A stretch of 64,000 nt of DNA, taken from assembly GCA_020073345.1 (NCBI GenBank), contig JAIQFI010000004.1, positions 62,001 to 126,000 on the forward strand, in the 5' to 3' direction. A program made the translations under genes and the position numbers. Below, piece after piece: positions 44,667-53,150 of the stretch. The notes beneath the pieces are model-generated. The model was not told the origin of the DNA, did not search any database, and saw only the letters and a program-made list of their open reading frames with translations. Every line of letters begins with the position of its first letter. Within the stretch, counting starts at the first letter, position 1. Source of the stretch: Terriglobia bacterium. Lineage in GTDB: Bacteria > Acidobacteriota > Terriglobia > Bryobacterales > Bryobacteraceae.

Positions 44667-45344
44667 CTACTCGCACACGACTGGTTGCTTGGGCGGTCTC
44701 AGCTTGGGATCGCAGTTGCGGTGAGGACACCACTCTAATCGGACGGAACTGTACACCGATTTCCAGCCGGCGATCACGGAGTATTCATATCCGGTGGCGT
44801 TGTCGGGATAGAAACCCGCGCGATGGTAGTTCAATCCGTAAACGCCGGTGGAAAGCATTTCGAAAGTGAAACGACCTCTGAAATCGGTCTTGGTTGACTT
44901 GCACGCGGTGAACGTCCTGCAGATTAATGTGACCTCGACTCCCTTCCTGGGAGGAGCCACACTTCCGGTCAAACTCCCGAAAGTTTCCCCAGGTGACAGA
45001 AGAATCCGGTCCAGAAGGATCGGTTGACCACACGCCTCGTGTCCGACATCCAGAGGAATATCGAGAAGACGATTCGGTTCGCGTTCCGTCAGACGGATGG
45101 GCTTAACTATGCGGGACTTGAATCCTGGCGACCCCACCCTCAGGGTGTACTCACCAGCCGACAGATTTGAGAATTTGTAGACGCCGGTGTCATCCGCATG
45201 AACCTGGTACTTATTGGCTCCTGAATCGAGATCCAACGCAGCGTGGGCGATGTACGCCCCCGTCTCGTCGACAACTGTGCCCGTAAGACTCGCTGCGGGC
45301 GACGAGAATGGGAGCAATAAAACTGCTGCCAGCGCGATTCTCAT
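44667..45344 (-). CDS. secreted carboxypeptidase-regulatory-like protein
   Basis: A 225-residue exported protein. The signal peptide (MRIALAAVLLLPFSSPAAS) precedes a carboxypeptidase-regulatory-like beta-sandwich (LTGTVVDETGAYIAHAALDLDSG, GVYKFSNLSAGEYTLRVGSPGFKS) and a second, degenerate one (GSLTGSVAPPRKGVEVTLIC...GRFTFEMLSTGVYGL). The C-terminus holds several cysteines (ICRTFTACKS, WCPHRNCDP, PVVCE) that may form disulfides. ATG at 45344 overlaps the cdsA stop (ATGA), so it is the third gene after uppS and cdsA. Its link to phospholipid synthesis is probably only shared transcription. Confidence 0.8.
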   Translation of the reverse strand: MRIALAAVLLLPFSSPAASLTGTVVDETGAYIAHAALDLDSGANKYQVHADDTGVYKFSNLSAGEYTLRVGSPGFKSRIVKPIRLTEREPNRLLDIPLDVGHEACGQPILLDRILLSPGETFGSLTGSVAPPRKGVEVTLICRTFTACKSTKTDFRGRFTFEMLSTGVYGLNYHRAGFYPDNATGYEYSVIAGWKSVYSSVRLEWCPHRNCDPKLRPPKQPVVCE

Positions 45345-46111
45345 ATCGACAGAACCCTGAGCAAAGCATACACCACGGGAATGCTGAACAGGCTCGAATC
45401 GATGCGATCGAGCCAGCCGCCATGGCCGGGTAGTGTCGTTCCGCTGTCCTTCACACCCGCCCCACGCTTGAAGGCCGATTCGCACAGGTCTCCCAGTTGT
45501 CCCGCGATGTTCCCGGCAGCCGCCACTGCCAACACCGCCCAAAACGGAGCAGACGGAATCAGGTAATGAGCGTATAGGCCCGCTGCTAAAACGCCTCCAA
45601 CAACTGACCCGATGGAACCTTCCCAGGTTTTCGAAGGACTTACGCGCGGCGCGAGCTTGTGGCGGCCGAAGGCGCGTCCGACGTATAGCGCCGCGGTATC
45701 TCCCGCCCAACTCACCAGCAGCGCGATCATCAGCCAGTGCGGACTGCTCTGGCGCAAGACGAGCGCACATCGCCACGCCCCGAAGATATAGACGACACCG
45801 AGCAGGGCCGTCGCCGCGCCGGTCATCGATTTCGCAAGATCCGCCTGGCGCAGTTCGAGCGCCATCAGTGCGACTGCCAGAATGACGATCGTCACCCACA
45901 GTGGCTCGGGTGCGAACAGGAGGGCAAGCCCGGCAACCATGCCCGCCCATCCGGATTTCGCGACGCCTTGTCCTGCAGCGATGTTGTCGAATTCATGAAA
46001 GGCGATCAAGCCGACCAGCGCCATCACCGTGAGCAGTGCCCATTGCGGGCCCGCCAGAACCACCCACACGATGAGCGGAATCAGAACCAGCGCGGTGATG
46101 ATGCGCGTCAT
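45341..46111 (-). CDS. cdsA: phosphatidate cytidylyltransferase
   Basis: Makes CDP-diacylglycerol from phosphatidate and CTP in the inner membrane. About seven membrane helices in 256 residues. The signature near the C-terminus is complete: GDLCESAFKRGAGVKDSGTTLPGHGGWLDRIDS, including the conserved K-R, K-D and H-G-G-x-x-D-R-x-D residues. SWAGDTAALYVGRAFGRHKLAPRVSPSKTWEGSIG is the second hallmark. It overlaps the uppS stop by 4 bases (uppS upstream), the standard uppS-cdsA order of many bacteria. ATG at 46111. Confidence 0.95.
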   Translation of the reverse strand: MTRIITALVLIPLIVWVVLAGPQWALLTVMALVGLIAFHEFDNIAAGQGVAKSGWAGMVAGLALLFAPEPLWVTIVILAVALMALELRQADLAKSMTGAATALLGVVYIFGAWRCALVLRQSSPHWLMIALLVSWAGDTAALYVGRAFGRHKLAPRVSPSKTWEGSIGSVVGGVLAAGLYAHYLIPSAPFWAVLAVAAAGNIAGQLGDLCESAFKRGAGVKDSGTTLPGHGGWLDRIDSSLFSIPVVYALLRVLSI

Positions 46112-46935
46112 CGCGCGGGCAAGCTCACGGGCTCAGGCTCCAGTTCGGGCGCATCGGAGCTACCGAGACCGCCGTAGCGCCGGTCACGCTTCTGGTAATC
46201 GAGGATGGCCCGCAGCAATTCTACGCGCGTGAAATCCGGCCACAGCGTTTCTGTCACGTAAAGCTCGGCATAGGCGATCTGCCACAGCAGGAAATTACTG
46301 ATGCGCATTTCGCCGGAGGTGCGGATGAGAAGATCGGGATCGGGCTGCCCGGCGGTGTAGAGGCGTGCCGAGATGGCCTGCTCGGTCACCTCCACTTTAT
46401 CCCTCACCAAAGCCTTCACGGCGTCCACCAGCTCGGCACGGCCTCCGTAGTTGATGGCCAGGTTCAATCGCAAGCCGCGATTTCCGGAAGTCTTCCGGGT
46501 GACGTCATCCAACTCGGTTCTTACGTGGGCAGGGAGTTCTCCTAACCGTCCAAGTGCCGTGAAGCGGATATCGTGGCGCATCATCAGGGCCAGTTCCGAA
46601 CGCAGGTAAACCCGCAGCAGCCTCCACAGGGTGTCGACTTCCAGACGCGGCCGTTTCCAGTTCTCCACCGAAAAGGCGTACAGCGTGAGCGCCCCGATGC
46701 CCAATTGCGCACAGGTTTCGACCGTGGTTCGAACCGCGGGAACACCTTCCTTGTGGCCAGCCACGCGAGGCAGGTTGCGCTGCTGGGCCCATCGGCCATT
46801 GCCGTCCATAATGATGGCGATGTGCGCGGGCATTCGTCCGGCGTCGATGGCTCGCGCCAGGGCGAGATCCTCCGATCCGGGCGCGAGCGCCTCCAGCAGG
46901 GCATTCATTGTCACCGACCCATTTTCAGTGACCAT
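46108..46935 (-). CDS. uppS: undecaprenyl diphosphate synthase
   Basis: Cis-prenyltransferase making the C55 carrier lipid for peptidoglycan, LPS and glycan export. The catalytic motif [10 protein letters not shown] with D44, the loop AFSVENWKRP, ALGRLGELP, LAINYGGRAELVDA, and LIRTSGEMRISNFLLWQIAYAE with the YVTETLWPDFT end are all present. A 35-residue N-terminal extension precedes the core. ATG at 46935 or at 46908 may be the start. The order uppS-cdsA marks it as the housekeeping copy; a paralogue lies at 48893-49585. Confidence 0.93.
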   Translation of the reverse strand: MVTENGSVTMNALLEALAPGSEDLALARAIDAGRMPAHIAIIMDGNGRWAQQRNLPRVAGHKEGVPAVRTTVETCAQLGIGALTLYAFSVENWKRPRLEVDTLWRLLRVYLRSELALMMRHDIRFTALGRLGELPAHVRTELDDVTRKTSGNRGLRLNLAINYGGRAELVDAVKALVRDKVEVTEQAISARLYTAGQPDPDLLIRTSGEMRISNFLLWQIAYAELYVTETLWPDFTRVELLRAILDYQKRDRRYGGLGSSDAPELEPEPVSLPAR

Positions 46936-47025
46936 GGTATCAGTGGGGTTGCAGCGCGTGCAAAAATGTAACCGAGTAGCAGCAGAGGCCGTCTCCTCAG
47001 AAACTACCCCGAGGTCTTACCCAGC

Positions 47026-47793
47026 TTGATTTCTAAACTCGTTTTAATACTGTGCGTCTGCGCATCGCTGACGCTTCCGATCTGGGCGCAACCAGATGAC
47101 GCCGATACGCTCCCTTCCGCGGAATCCAATGTTGCCGGCGATCCGCAGCAGCCGGCGACGGGGCCGCAGAACTCACCACAAAACCCAGGCACCGAGGTTC
47201 TCCACCCGCAACCCAAGCGAATTTTAGGCGTCATGCCTAATTTCCGCGCGGTCAGCGCGGGAACTCACCCGCCGCCACCTTCGCACAGGCAGGCTTTTAA
47301 GATCGCCACCCAGAATAGCTTCGACTACTCAGCGTTTATCTTCGTTGGGTTCACCTCAGCCCTCGCCGAGTGGTCCAATGCACACCCGCAACTGGGCGAA
47401 GGCATGAAGGGCTACGGAAGGTATTACTGGCGGGGATTCCTCGATAAGACGGACGGCAACTACCTGGTCATCTATGCACTGCCCACGATTTTCCATCAGG
47501 ACGAGCGCTATTACGCCATGGGCAAGGGGAATGTCTTGAAGCGCCTAGGGTATGCGGCCTCGCGCGTAGCCGTCACTCCGAACTACGAGGGACACGCCAG
47601 CTTCAATGCTTCCGAATTGCTGGGCAGGGCGATGGCGCAAGGCATCTCCATCGGGTATTACCCCAGTAAGAGTCGAACCGGCGGTGCGCTCGCCAGCAGG
47701 TATGCATACGCCATCCTGCGAGACGCTCTCACGAATGCCTTCCGTGAAGTGTGGCCGGACATCGCCGTACATGTACTGCATCGCCATCCGTAA
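47026..47793 (+). CDS. secreted acidobacterial conserved protein of unknown function
   Basis: A 255-residue exported protein. The signal peptide (LVLILCVCASLTLPIWAQ) precedes a low-complexity Pro/Gln stretch, then a conserved core: KRILGVMPNFRAVSAG, SHRQAFKIATQNSFDYSAFIFVGF, GMKGYGRYYWRGFLDKTDGNYLVIYALPTIFHQDERYY, GYAASRVAVTP and FNASELLGRAMAQGISIGYYPS. This is a family I associate with Acidobacteria, often in many copies, with no known role; the repeated Tyr/Gly-rich segments suggest outer-membrane association. The start is TTG at 47026. It is 90 bases from the divergent uppS. Confidence 0.78.
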   Translation: MISKLVLILCVCASLTLPIWAQPDDADTLPSAESNVAGDPQQPATGPQNSPQNPGTEVLHPQPKRILGVMPNFRAVSAGTHPPPPSHRQAFKIATQNSFDYSAFIFVGFTSALAEWSNAHPQLGEGMKGYGRYYWRGFLDKTDGNYLVIYALPTIFHQDERYYAMGKGNVLKRLGYAASRVAVTPNYEGHASFNASELLGRAMAQGISIGYYPSKSRTGGALASRYAYAILRDALTNAFREVWPDIAVHVLHRHP

Positions 47794-47796
47794 CAG

Positions 47797-47858
47797 GTAC
47801 TTTCCAATTCACTTTCCTATGTAAAGTACTTGACAATCGTCCGGGAGTTCCTTATCCT
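47797..47858 (+). promoter_or_regulatory. promoter with operator-like inverted repeat
   Basis: TTGACA (47830-47835) and TATCCT (47853-47858) with a 17-base spacer form a sigma-70 promoter just ahead of the membrane-protein/regulator operon. Immediately upstream, GTACTTT (47797-47803) and AAAGTAC (47823-47829) are exact inverted repeats, the inner one abutting the -35. They are likely the binding site of the HTH regulator encoded second in the operon. Confidence 0.55.
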
Positions 47859-47866
47859 GGATCTTC

Positions 47867-48493
47867 ATGGCGACGATCCGCCCCATCCGCGAGGTGCCCC
47901 CCGAGCCGATTCCTCTCCATACGCACGCGCTCGACAACCTGCGCTATATCCGCGAGACCATGGAGCGCGCGGGATCGTTCACCGCGGTGCCGGGCTGGGG
48001 CGGAGTGCTGATGGGCGTGACGGCTCTGGCCGCCGCCGGCTTTGCGTCGCATGCAGCATCGCGAGACACGTGGCTGGCAATCTGGCTGGGCGAGGCGATA
48101 CTGGCCATCGGCGTGGGCCTGCTGGCGATGTGGCGCAAGGCCAGGGCCGCGGGTCTTCCGCTATGGTCGGCGCCAGTCCGCAAGTTCGTCTTTAGTTTCG
48201 TGCCGCCGCTGTTCGCCGGGGCGGTGCTGACGCTGGCGTTGTGGGACGCGGGAGCGGTCGCCTCGATCCCCGGCCTATGGCTAATGCTCTACGGCACGGG
48301 CGTGATTACCGGCGGCGCATTCTCGGTACCCGCGATTCCGGTGATGGGCGCCTGCTTTCTGGCGGAAGGAGCGCTGGCGTTATTCCTGCTGCCCGGAACG
48401 TCCATGGTGTGGGCCGATCTCTGGCTGGGCGCAGGCTTCGGCGGGTTGCATGTTCTGTTCGGGACGATTATCGCAAGGAGGTATGGTGGCTAG
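47867..48493 (+). CDS. membrane protein, unknown function, paired with an HTH regulator
   Basis: A 208-residue inner-membrane protein with about six hydrophobic helices after a 45-residue cytosolic N-terminus (PLHTHALDNLRYIRETMERAGSFTAVPGWGG). Segments such as VLMGVTALAAAGFAS, WLAIWLGEAILAIGVGLLAM and LWLMLYGTGVITGGAFSV are evident. ATG at 47867. The following HTH regulator starts inside its last codons, and that order plus a repeat-bearing promoter indicates a self-regulated pair. I do not recognise a transporter family; sequences of this kind are often next to ArsR/HTH_34 regulators in Acidobacteria. Confidence 0.75.
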   Translation: MATIRPIREVPPEPIPLHTHALDNLRYIRETMERAGSFTAVPGWGGVLMGVTALAAAGFASHAASRDTWLAIWLGEAILAIGVGLLAMWRKARAAGLPLWSAPVRKFVFSFVPPLFAGAVLTLALWDAGAVASIPGLWLMLYGTGVITGGAFSVPAIPVMGACFLAEGALALFLLPGTSMVWADLWLGAGFGGLHVLFGTIIARRYGG

Positions 48494-48896
48494 GCAAAGC
48501 GCACTCGCGCGCACGCGAGAAAACAACCCGCGCCCAACAAAAGAGCCAGAGGGCTTGCTAAAAACGCCGGAGGCGTTGCCGGATCTAGACCGGCTGATCC
48601 ACGAGCGGATTCGGCTCGGCATCATCAGCGCCTTGGCTGCGAATTCGGCATCCTCACTCAGTTTTAACGATTTAAAGCGGTTGCTCAAAACCACCGATGG
48701 CAACTTGAGCGTGCACGCCCGGAAGCTGGAAGACGCGGGCTACATCGCCTGCACGAAATCCTTTGAAGGCCGCATGCCCAAGACCGAGTACGCGCTCACA
48801 TCCGCCGGCCGCAAGGCGCTGGAAAAATATCTGAATCACATGGAAGCGCTGATTCACGCCATGCGGACACCGGATACGTCCAGTAAGGATCGATGA
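48486..48896 (+). CDS. winged-helix transcriptional regulator (HTH_34/ArsR-like)
   Basis: A 136-residue DNA-binding protein. The winged helix lies at about residues 40-115: [57 protein letters not shown]...[17 protein letters not shown], as in the HTH_34 family. AGGAGG stands 4 bases before GTG at 48486; ATG at 48483 is closer than is usual for such a site. It overlaps the membrane-protein gene by 8 bases and the second UPP-synthase-like gene by 4. The likely target is the inverted repeat at 47797-47829. Confidence 0.87.
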   Translation: MARQSALARTRENNPRPTKEPEGLLKTPEALPDLDRLIHERIRLGIISALAANSASSLSFNDLKRLLKTTDGNLSVHARKLEDAGYIACTKSFEGRMPKTEYALTSAGRKALEKYLNHMEALIHAMRTPDTSSKDR

Positions 48897-49585
48897 CTCA
48901 AGTGGATTCCTTTCACGTCGCCATCATCATGGACGGGAACGGCCGCTGGGCCCTGGGGCGCGGTTTGCCGCGAGTGGCCGGACATCGCGCGGGAGCCGCC
49001 GCAGTGCGGCGCGTGGTGGAGGCTGCACCGGACCTGGGGATCAAGACGCTGACCTTATACGCGTTCTCGGAGGACAACTGGACCCGTCCCGCGCGCGAAG
49101 TGACAGCGCTGATGAAGCTGCTGGGAAGGTACCTGGTGGAGGAAACCGAGCGTTGCGTGAAAAACGGCGTGCGGCTGGAGGCTATCGGCCGGCGCGACCG
49201 TTTGCCCGGTCCGCTGGTGGCGCTGCTGGAAGACGCCGAGCGCAAGACGGCGCGCTGCCGGCGCCTGCACCTGCGGCTGGCGCTCGATTATTCGTCGCGC
49301 CGCGCAATCCTGGATACGGCGCTACGCTTGGGTAATCGTGTCACCGAAGAGACGTTTTCCGAGGCGCTGGGCCCGGACGTGGATCTGCTGATCCGCACCA
49401 GCGGCGAGCAGCGTTTGAGCGATTTTCTGCTGTGGGAGTGCGCCTACGCCGAGATGGTGTTCACCCCGCGGATGTGGCCCACATTCACGGGTGAAGATCT
49501 GGCTCAAGCCGTGGACGAATTCCGCCACCGCGATCGGCGCTTTGGAGGCGTCGCGGCCGCCGATCCAGCCCGACGTACGGCTTAA
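48893..49585 (+). CDS. second cis-prenyltransferase (UppS paralogue)
   Basis: A 230-residue isoprenyl transferase. [21 protein letters not shown] with catalytic D14, [34 protein letters not shown], and [25 protein letters not shown] are all present, so it should be active. It lacks the N-terminal extension of the uppS at 46108-46935 and differs in the product-length region, so it may make another chain length. It is translationally coupled (ATGA) to the HTH regulator, so its expression is probably conditional. Next, 20 bases downstream, comes the AsmA-like gene. Confidence 0.9.
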   Translation: MTQVDSFHVAIIMDGNGRWALGRGLPRVAGHRAGAAAVRRVVEAAPDLGIKTLTLYAFSEDNWTRPAREVTALMKLLGRYLVEETERCVKNGVRLEAIGRRDRLPGPLVALLEDAERKTARCRRLHLRLALDYSSRRAILDTALRLGNRVTEETFSEALGPDVDLLIRTSGEQRLSDFLLWECAYAEMVFTPRMWPTFTGEDLAQAVDEFRHRDRRFGGVAAADPARRTA

Positions 49586-49605
49586 ACCCGCGCTACACTC
49601 GAAGC

Positions 49606-51225
49606 GTGAAGCGATTCCTGCGCATCGCCGGCATCGCGGTTGCCGTCCTCATCCTGGCAGCCCTTGCGCTGCCATTCTTCATCAACGCCAACCAATTTCG
49701 GCCGGCGCTCGAAGAGCGCCTCACCACCGCCCTGGGACGCGAAGTCAAGATCGGCGACATCAAGCTTTCTCTGTTCTCGGGCGGAGCGTCGGCCAGCGAT
49801 ATCACCATCGCGGACGACCCGGCCTTCAGCAAAGAACCGTTCTTGCGGGCCAAGGGGCTCGCGGTGGGCGTGGAACTTTGGCCGCTGATTGTTTCGCGCC
49901 AGCTCAACGTCACATCGCTGACCGTCGACCAGCCTGAGATTGCCCTGCTCCAGTCCGCTGCAGGCGACTGGAATTTTTCGAGCCTGGGCAGCAAGACGGC
50001 CACGCCTCCCGCTGCGGTAAGCCCATCCAGCGCGGGTGCATCGAGCGCCACCGACCTTTCTGTAAAACTGGTCAAGATCTCCAACGGACGACTTATTCTC
50101 CAATCGCGCAGGCTCGAAAAGGTCAACATCGAACTGCGGGACTTTTCCGCGACGTCGTCGTTCCCGTTTTCACTGACGGCGGATGTCGCCGGCGGCGGCT
50201 CGGTGAAACTCGAGGGCAAGGCCGGTCCTATCCCGCAGGCCAACGTCGTCAAGACGCCCTTCGACCTGAGTCTGACCCTCAAGAGTCTGGACCTGGCCGG
50301 ATCGGGTTTCGCGCAGGCATCCTCGGGCATCGGCGGGATTGTTTCTGTGGACGGAAACGCGGCCTCCAACGGCCACGTGGTGAACATCAAGGGCAAGGCC
50401 CAGGCCGACAATCTGAAGCTAGCCAAAGGTGGATCGCCGGCCAAGCGAGCGGTAGAGATCGACCTGGCTCTTTCGCACGACCTGGCCAAGCAGGGCGGAA
50501 CGCTGGAGCGCGCCACGGTAAAGATCGGGGCGGCGCAGGCCAGTCTGAACGGAACTTATCGCCTGAACGAAGAGTCGCCCGTGATCAGCGTGAAGCTGGT
50601 TGGATCGAAGATGGCGCTCACTGAGCTCGCCACGATCCTGCCGGCGTTAGACGTCGTGCTGCCCGCGGGTTCCGTGATTGAACGCGGGACACTCAGCGTC
50701 GACCTGTCCTCCCTGGGACCAGTCGACCGCCTGTTGACCAGCGGCTCGATCAACGTTGACGATGCGCGCTTGAACAATTTCGATCTGGGATCGAAGATGA
50801 AGACGATTCAGCAACTGGCCGGCATCCAGGGCGAGCCCCGCACCACCATCCAGACGCTGAGCGCCAATGTCGCTGTGTCGCCCGAAGGAACCATCGTTCG
50901 CGATATTCGCGTGGTGGCTCCGGCGGTAGGAGAACTCACCGGCTCGGGGACCATCAGTCCACAGCACGCTCTGAATTTTCAGATGCGCGCCACGGTGAAG
51001 GCGTCCAGTAATATTCTGACGGCGATCGGGCAGAAGGGCGATGTGACCATTCCTTTCACAGTCACAGGCACTTCCTCCGATCCTTCCTTCAAGCCGGACG
51101 TCAAGGGCGCCGCCAAGGAAACGCTGCAGCAGTACACCAAAGATCCTTCCAAGGCGATCGATACCGCTAAAGGCATCCTGGACCTGTTCAACAGGAAACC
51201 CAAAGATCCACCTGCGCAGAAGTAG
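49606..51225 (+). CDS. AsmA-family envelope protein
   Basis: A 539-residue protein with one N-terminal membrane helix (FLRIAGIAVAVLILAALALPFFI) and a long beta-rich periplasmic part. The start INANQFRPALEERLTTALGREVKIGDIKLSLFSGGASASDITIADDPAF is the AsmA N-domain, and the C-terminal GSGTISPQHALNFQMRATV with SDPSFKPDVKG is the AsmA_2/AsmA C-domain. AsmA-like proteins bridge the envelope and are linked to phospholipid transport to the outer membrane. Start GTG at 49606. It follows the second prenyltransferase with a 20-base gap and may share its transcript. Confidence 0.9.
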   Translation: MKRFLRIAGIAVAVLILAALALPFFINANQFRPALEERLTTALGREVKIGDIKLSLFSGGASASDITIADDPAFSKEPFLRAKGLAVGVELWPLIVSRQLNVTSLTVDQPEIALLQSAAGDWNFSSLGSKTATPPAAVSPSSAGASSATDLSVKLVKISNGRLILQSRRLEKVNIELRDFSATSSFPFSLTADVAGGGSVKLEGKAGPIPQANVVKTPFDLSLTLKSLDLAGSGFAQASSGIGGIVSVDGNAASNGHVVNIKGKAQADNLKLAKGGSPAKRAVEIDLALSHDLAKQGGTLERATVKIGAAQASLNGTYRLNEESPVISVKLVGSKMALTELATILPALDVVLPAGSVIERGTLSVDLSSLGPVDRLLTSGSINVDDARLNNFDLGSKMKTIQQLAGIQGEPRTTIQTLSANVAVSPEGTIVRDIRVVAPAVGELTGSGTISPQHALNFQMRATVKASSNILTAIGQKGDVTIPFTVTGTSSDPSFKPDVKGAAKETLQQYTKDPSKAIDTAKGILDLFNRKPKDPPAQK

Positions 51226-51228
51226 CAA

Positions 51229-53109
51229 TCACTTCCGCAGTTGTTGGGACCAGTTCATGATCACGTTGACCCCTGGAGGCGATGCGTCTTCTACCGGCGC
51301 TTTCATGAGGAAGCGTCTCCCGTCGGCGGCCGCGGCATAGACGGTATGACCTCTCGTCTGAAACAGCGCGTGGGCGATACCCGGCCGGATGCCTGAACCG
51401 GCCGGAGCGATTTCCACAGCCGTCAACACCCCTTCCGGCGACATGTAAAACAGCTCGCGACCATCACGTCGCCAGGAGGGGTCGGTCCCACCATTAGACG
51501 AGATCAGCCATTTTCCCTCTCGAGGAGGGAATCCTCGCACGTACACTTCATCGCGTCCAGATTCGTTGGAGATGTACGCGATCCACAACGCGTCGGGCGA
51601 GAAGTTGGCTTGGCGCGAGCGGAAATTGTCTTGCAGGATCGGCATCGGTTTCCGCCCGCCACCTTCCAGCGGCAAGGCCCAAATTGACGACTCGCCCTTT
51701 GCGTCCACTGCTGCATAAGCCACGAAGCGCCCGTCCTGCGACCACGAATCGACATTGACGGCCCCCGGCGTTTGGAGCAGCAATTCCTCTTTTCCGGAGC
51801 CATTCGCAGGCATTCGAAACATGCCTGTCCCGGCATCCAGACGGGTACTAAACAAAACCCGGGAACCATCGGGGGACCAGATGGGCGAAGGGTTGTTGAG
51901 AGGTCCGAACGTAAGGCGCATGCTGACGCCTCGCGCGAACTCCATCACCCATAGCGCCGAAGGGCCGTCCTCGGATTCACGGCGAGCTGCCACGGCCTGC
52001 GTGCCGTCGGGCGAGAGAGAGAACGTGTCGATCATGCCCGGGTCACCCGCCGCGCCAAGCATCTTACCCTGCCTGTCGAACCAAGCGAGCTGGGTTCTGG
52101 GATCGGCTGCGGCGCGAAAGGCCAGAACGCCTGGGTTCGTGGACGAGTTCGAGGCCGAAAACGCGGGTCCGCGATCCGCGCTCCAGCCGGCCCCTTCCGC
52201 AATGGGCTGCGCCTCGCCGGTTAACACTAATCGAAACGGGTCAAAGGGCTGGGCCAGGAGCGCGTTGCTCCGCACGAACAGGAGGTGCCCATTCGAGAAT
52301 ATAGTGGCCGAAGTGTCTGGGACTAACGGCCGGGACTCCGGTGAATCTACCGACCCGATGAATACGCCGCTCTGTTGCTGCGGAGGCATCGTCGCCCAGT
52401 ACAGAAAGTGCCGCCCATCCGGAAGGAAATGCGGCCATCGCTGCGCTCTCGCTCCGCGCGAGGCGTCTACTGGCGCCAACTGCTTCGGTGCGCCACCGGC
52501 TGCAGGAACCCGGAACAGTGGCCCGAAGGCGCCAGGCGCAACGACAATCTCCCCTTCCATGCTCCAGGTTCCTCCGCGCCCTTGCGGCGCATCGCAAAGC
52601 GCCAGTGGAGGTCCCCCGGCCACGTCGATTCTTTTCAGTTTTCCCTGGGCGAAAAATCCGAGGTTGCGGCTGTCGGGCGACCAGAAAGGAAACGTCGCAT
52701 CCTCGCTTCCCGCGAGCGGGCGGTCCTCAACCGAATCGAAAGCGTGAACCCAAAGAAGAGTCTCGCCCCTTGGCCCACGGCCGGAGTAAGCGAGGCTTCG
52801 GCCGTCCGGTGAAACTGCGACTTGCCCGCCGTCGCCACCCGGAGTCGGGATGCTGAACCGGACCAGGGGACCTTCGACGGCTGTCCGACCGCGTGGGAAG
52901 AGCACAGCTGCGGCTGCCAGGAGCGCTACGGCGATCGCGGGCCACAGCCATTTGAGGACTCTCGTGCGGCGGGCGCTGGCAGGAGAAGTTGGAGCCGGTT
53001 CGGCGAGCGGCGGGATCGCCCCGCTCAATCCGAGCTTGAGCAAACACGCCGGGCAGGAGCCGTCCACCAGCTGAACCCCATACCGCGCGCAATAGCTGGG
53101 TTCTTCCAC
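51229..53109 (-). CDS. PD40 beta-propeller membrane protein with degenerate zinc ribbon, kinase domain absent
   Basis: A 626-residue protein. The N-terminus YCARYGVQLVDGSCPACLLKLGL is a zinc ribbon (C7, C19 and C22; the fourth ligand is Y10) of the kind that precedes a kinase in many acidobacterial and planctomycete Ser/Thr kinases. Instead of a kinase domain, a Pro/Ala linker leads straight to a membrane helix (WLWPAIAVALLAAAAVLF, about 54-71) and a PD40 propeller (AVSPDGRSLAYSG, WSPDSRNLGFFA, FLPDGRHFLYWA, WSPDGSRVLFST). It lies 41 bases downstream of an ECF sigma gene of the type usually paired with such kinases. ATG at 53109. It probably arose by loss of the kinase domain. Confidence 0.85.
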   Translation of the reverse strand: MEEPSYCARYGVQLVDGSCPACLLKLGLSGAIPPLAEPAPTSPASARRTRVLKWLWPAIAVALLAAAAVLFPRGRTAVEGPLVRFSIPTPGGDGGQVAVSPDGRSLAYSGRGPRGETLLWVHAFDSVEDRPLAGSEDATFPFWSPDSRNLGFFAQGKLKRIDVAGGPPLALCDAPQGRGGTWSMEGEIVVAPGAFGPLFRVPAAGGAPKQLAPVDASRGARAQRWPHFLPDGRHFLYWATMPPQQQSGVFIGSVDSPESRPLVPDTSATIFSNGHLLFVRSNALLAQPFDPFRLVLTGEAQPIAEGAGWSADRGPAFSASNSSTNPGVLAFRAAADPRTQLAWFDRQGKMLGAAGDPGMIDTFSLSPDGTQAVAARRESEDGPSALWVMEFARGVSMRLTFGPLNNPSPIWSPDGSRVLFSTRLDAGTGMFRMPANGSGKEELLLQTPGAVNVDSWSQDGRFVAYAAVDAKGESSIWALPLEGGGRKPMPILQDNFRSRQANFSPDALWIAYISNESGRDEVYVRGFPPREGKWLISSNGGTDPSWRRDGRELFYMSPEGVLTAVEIAPAGSGIRPGIAHALFQTRGHTVYAAAADGRRFLMKAPVEDASPPGVNVIMNWSQQLRK

Positions 53110-53150
53110 GCCCTTTACTAAAGCTTCCGGTGTGAAAGGTTACAGGCTGC

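Noticed and set aside
53110-53150. Small RNA or regulatory element between the ECF gene and the PD40 gene
   Set aside because: Only 41 bases, with no hairpin or promoter that stands out.
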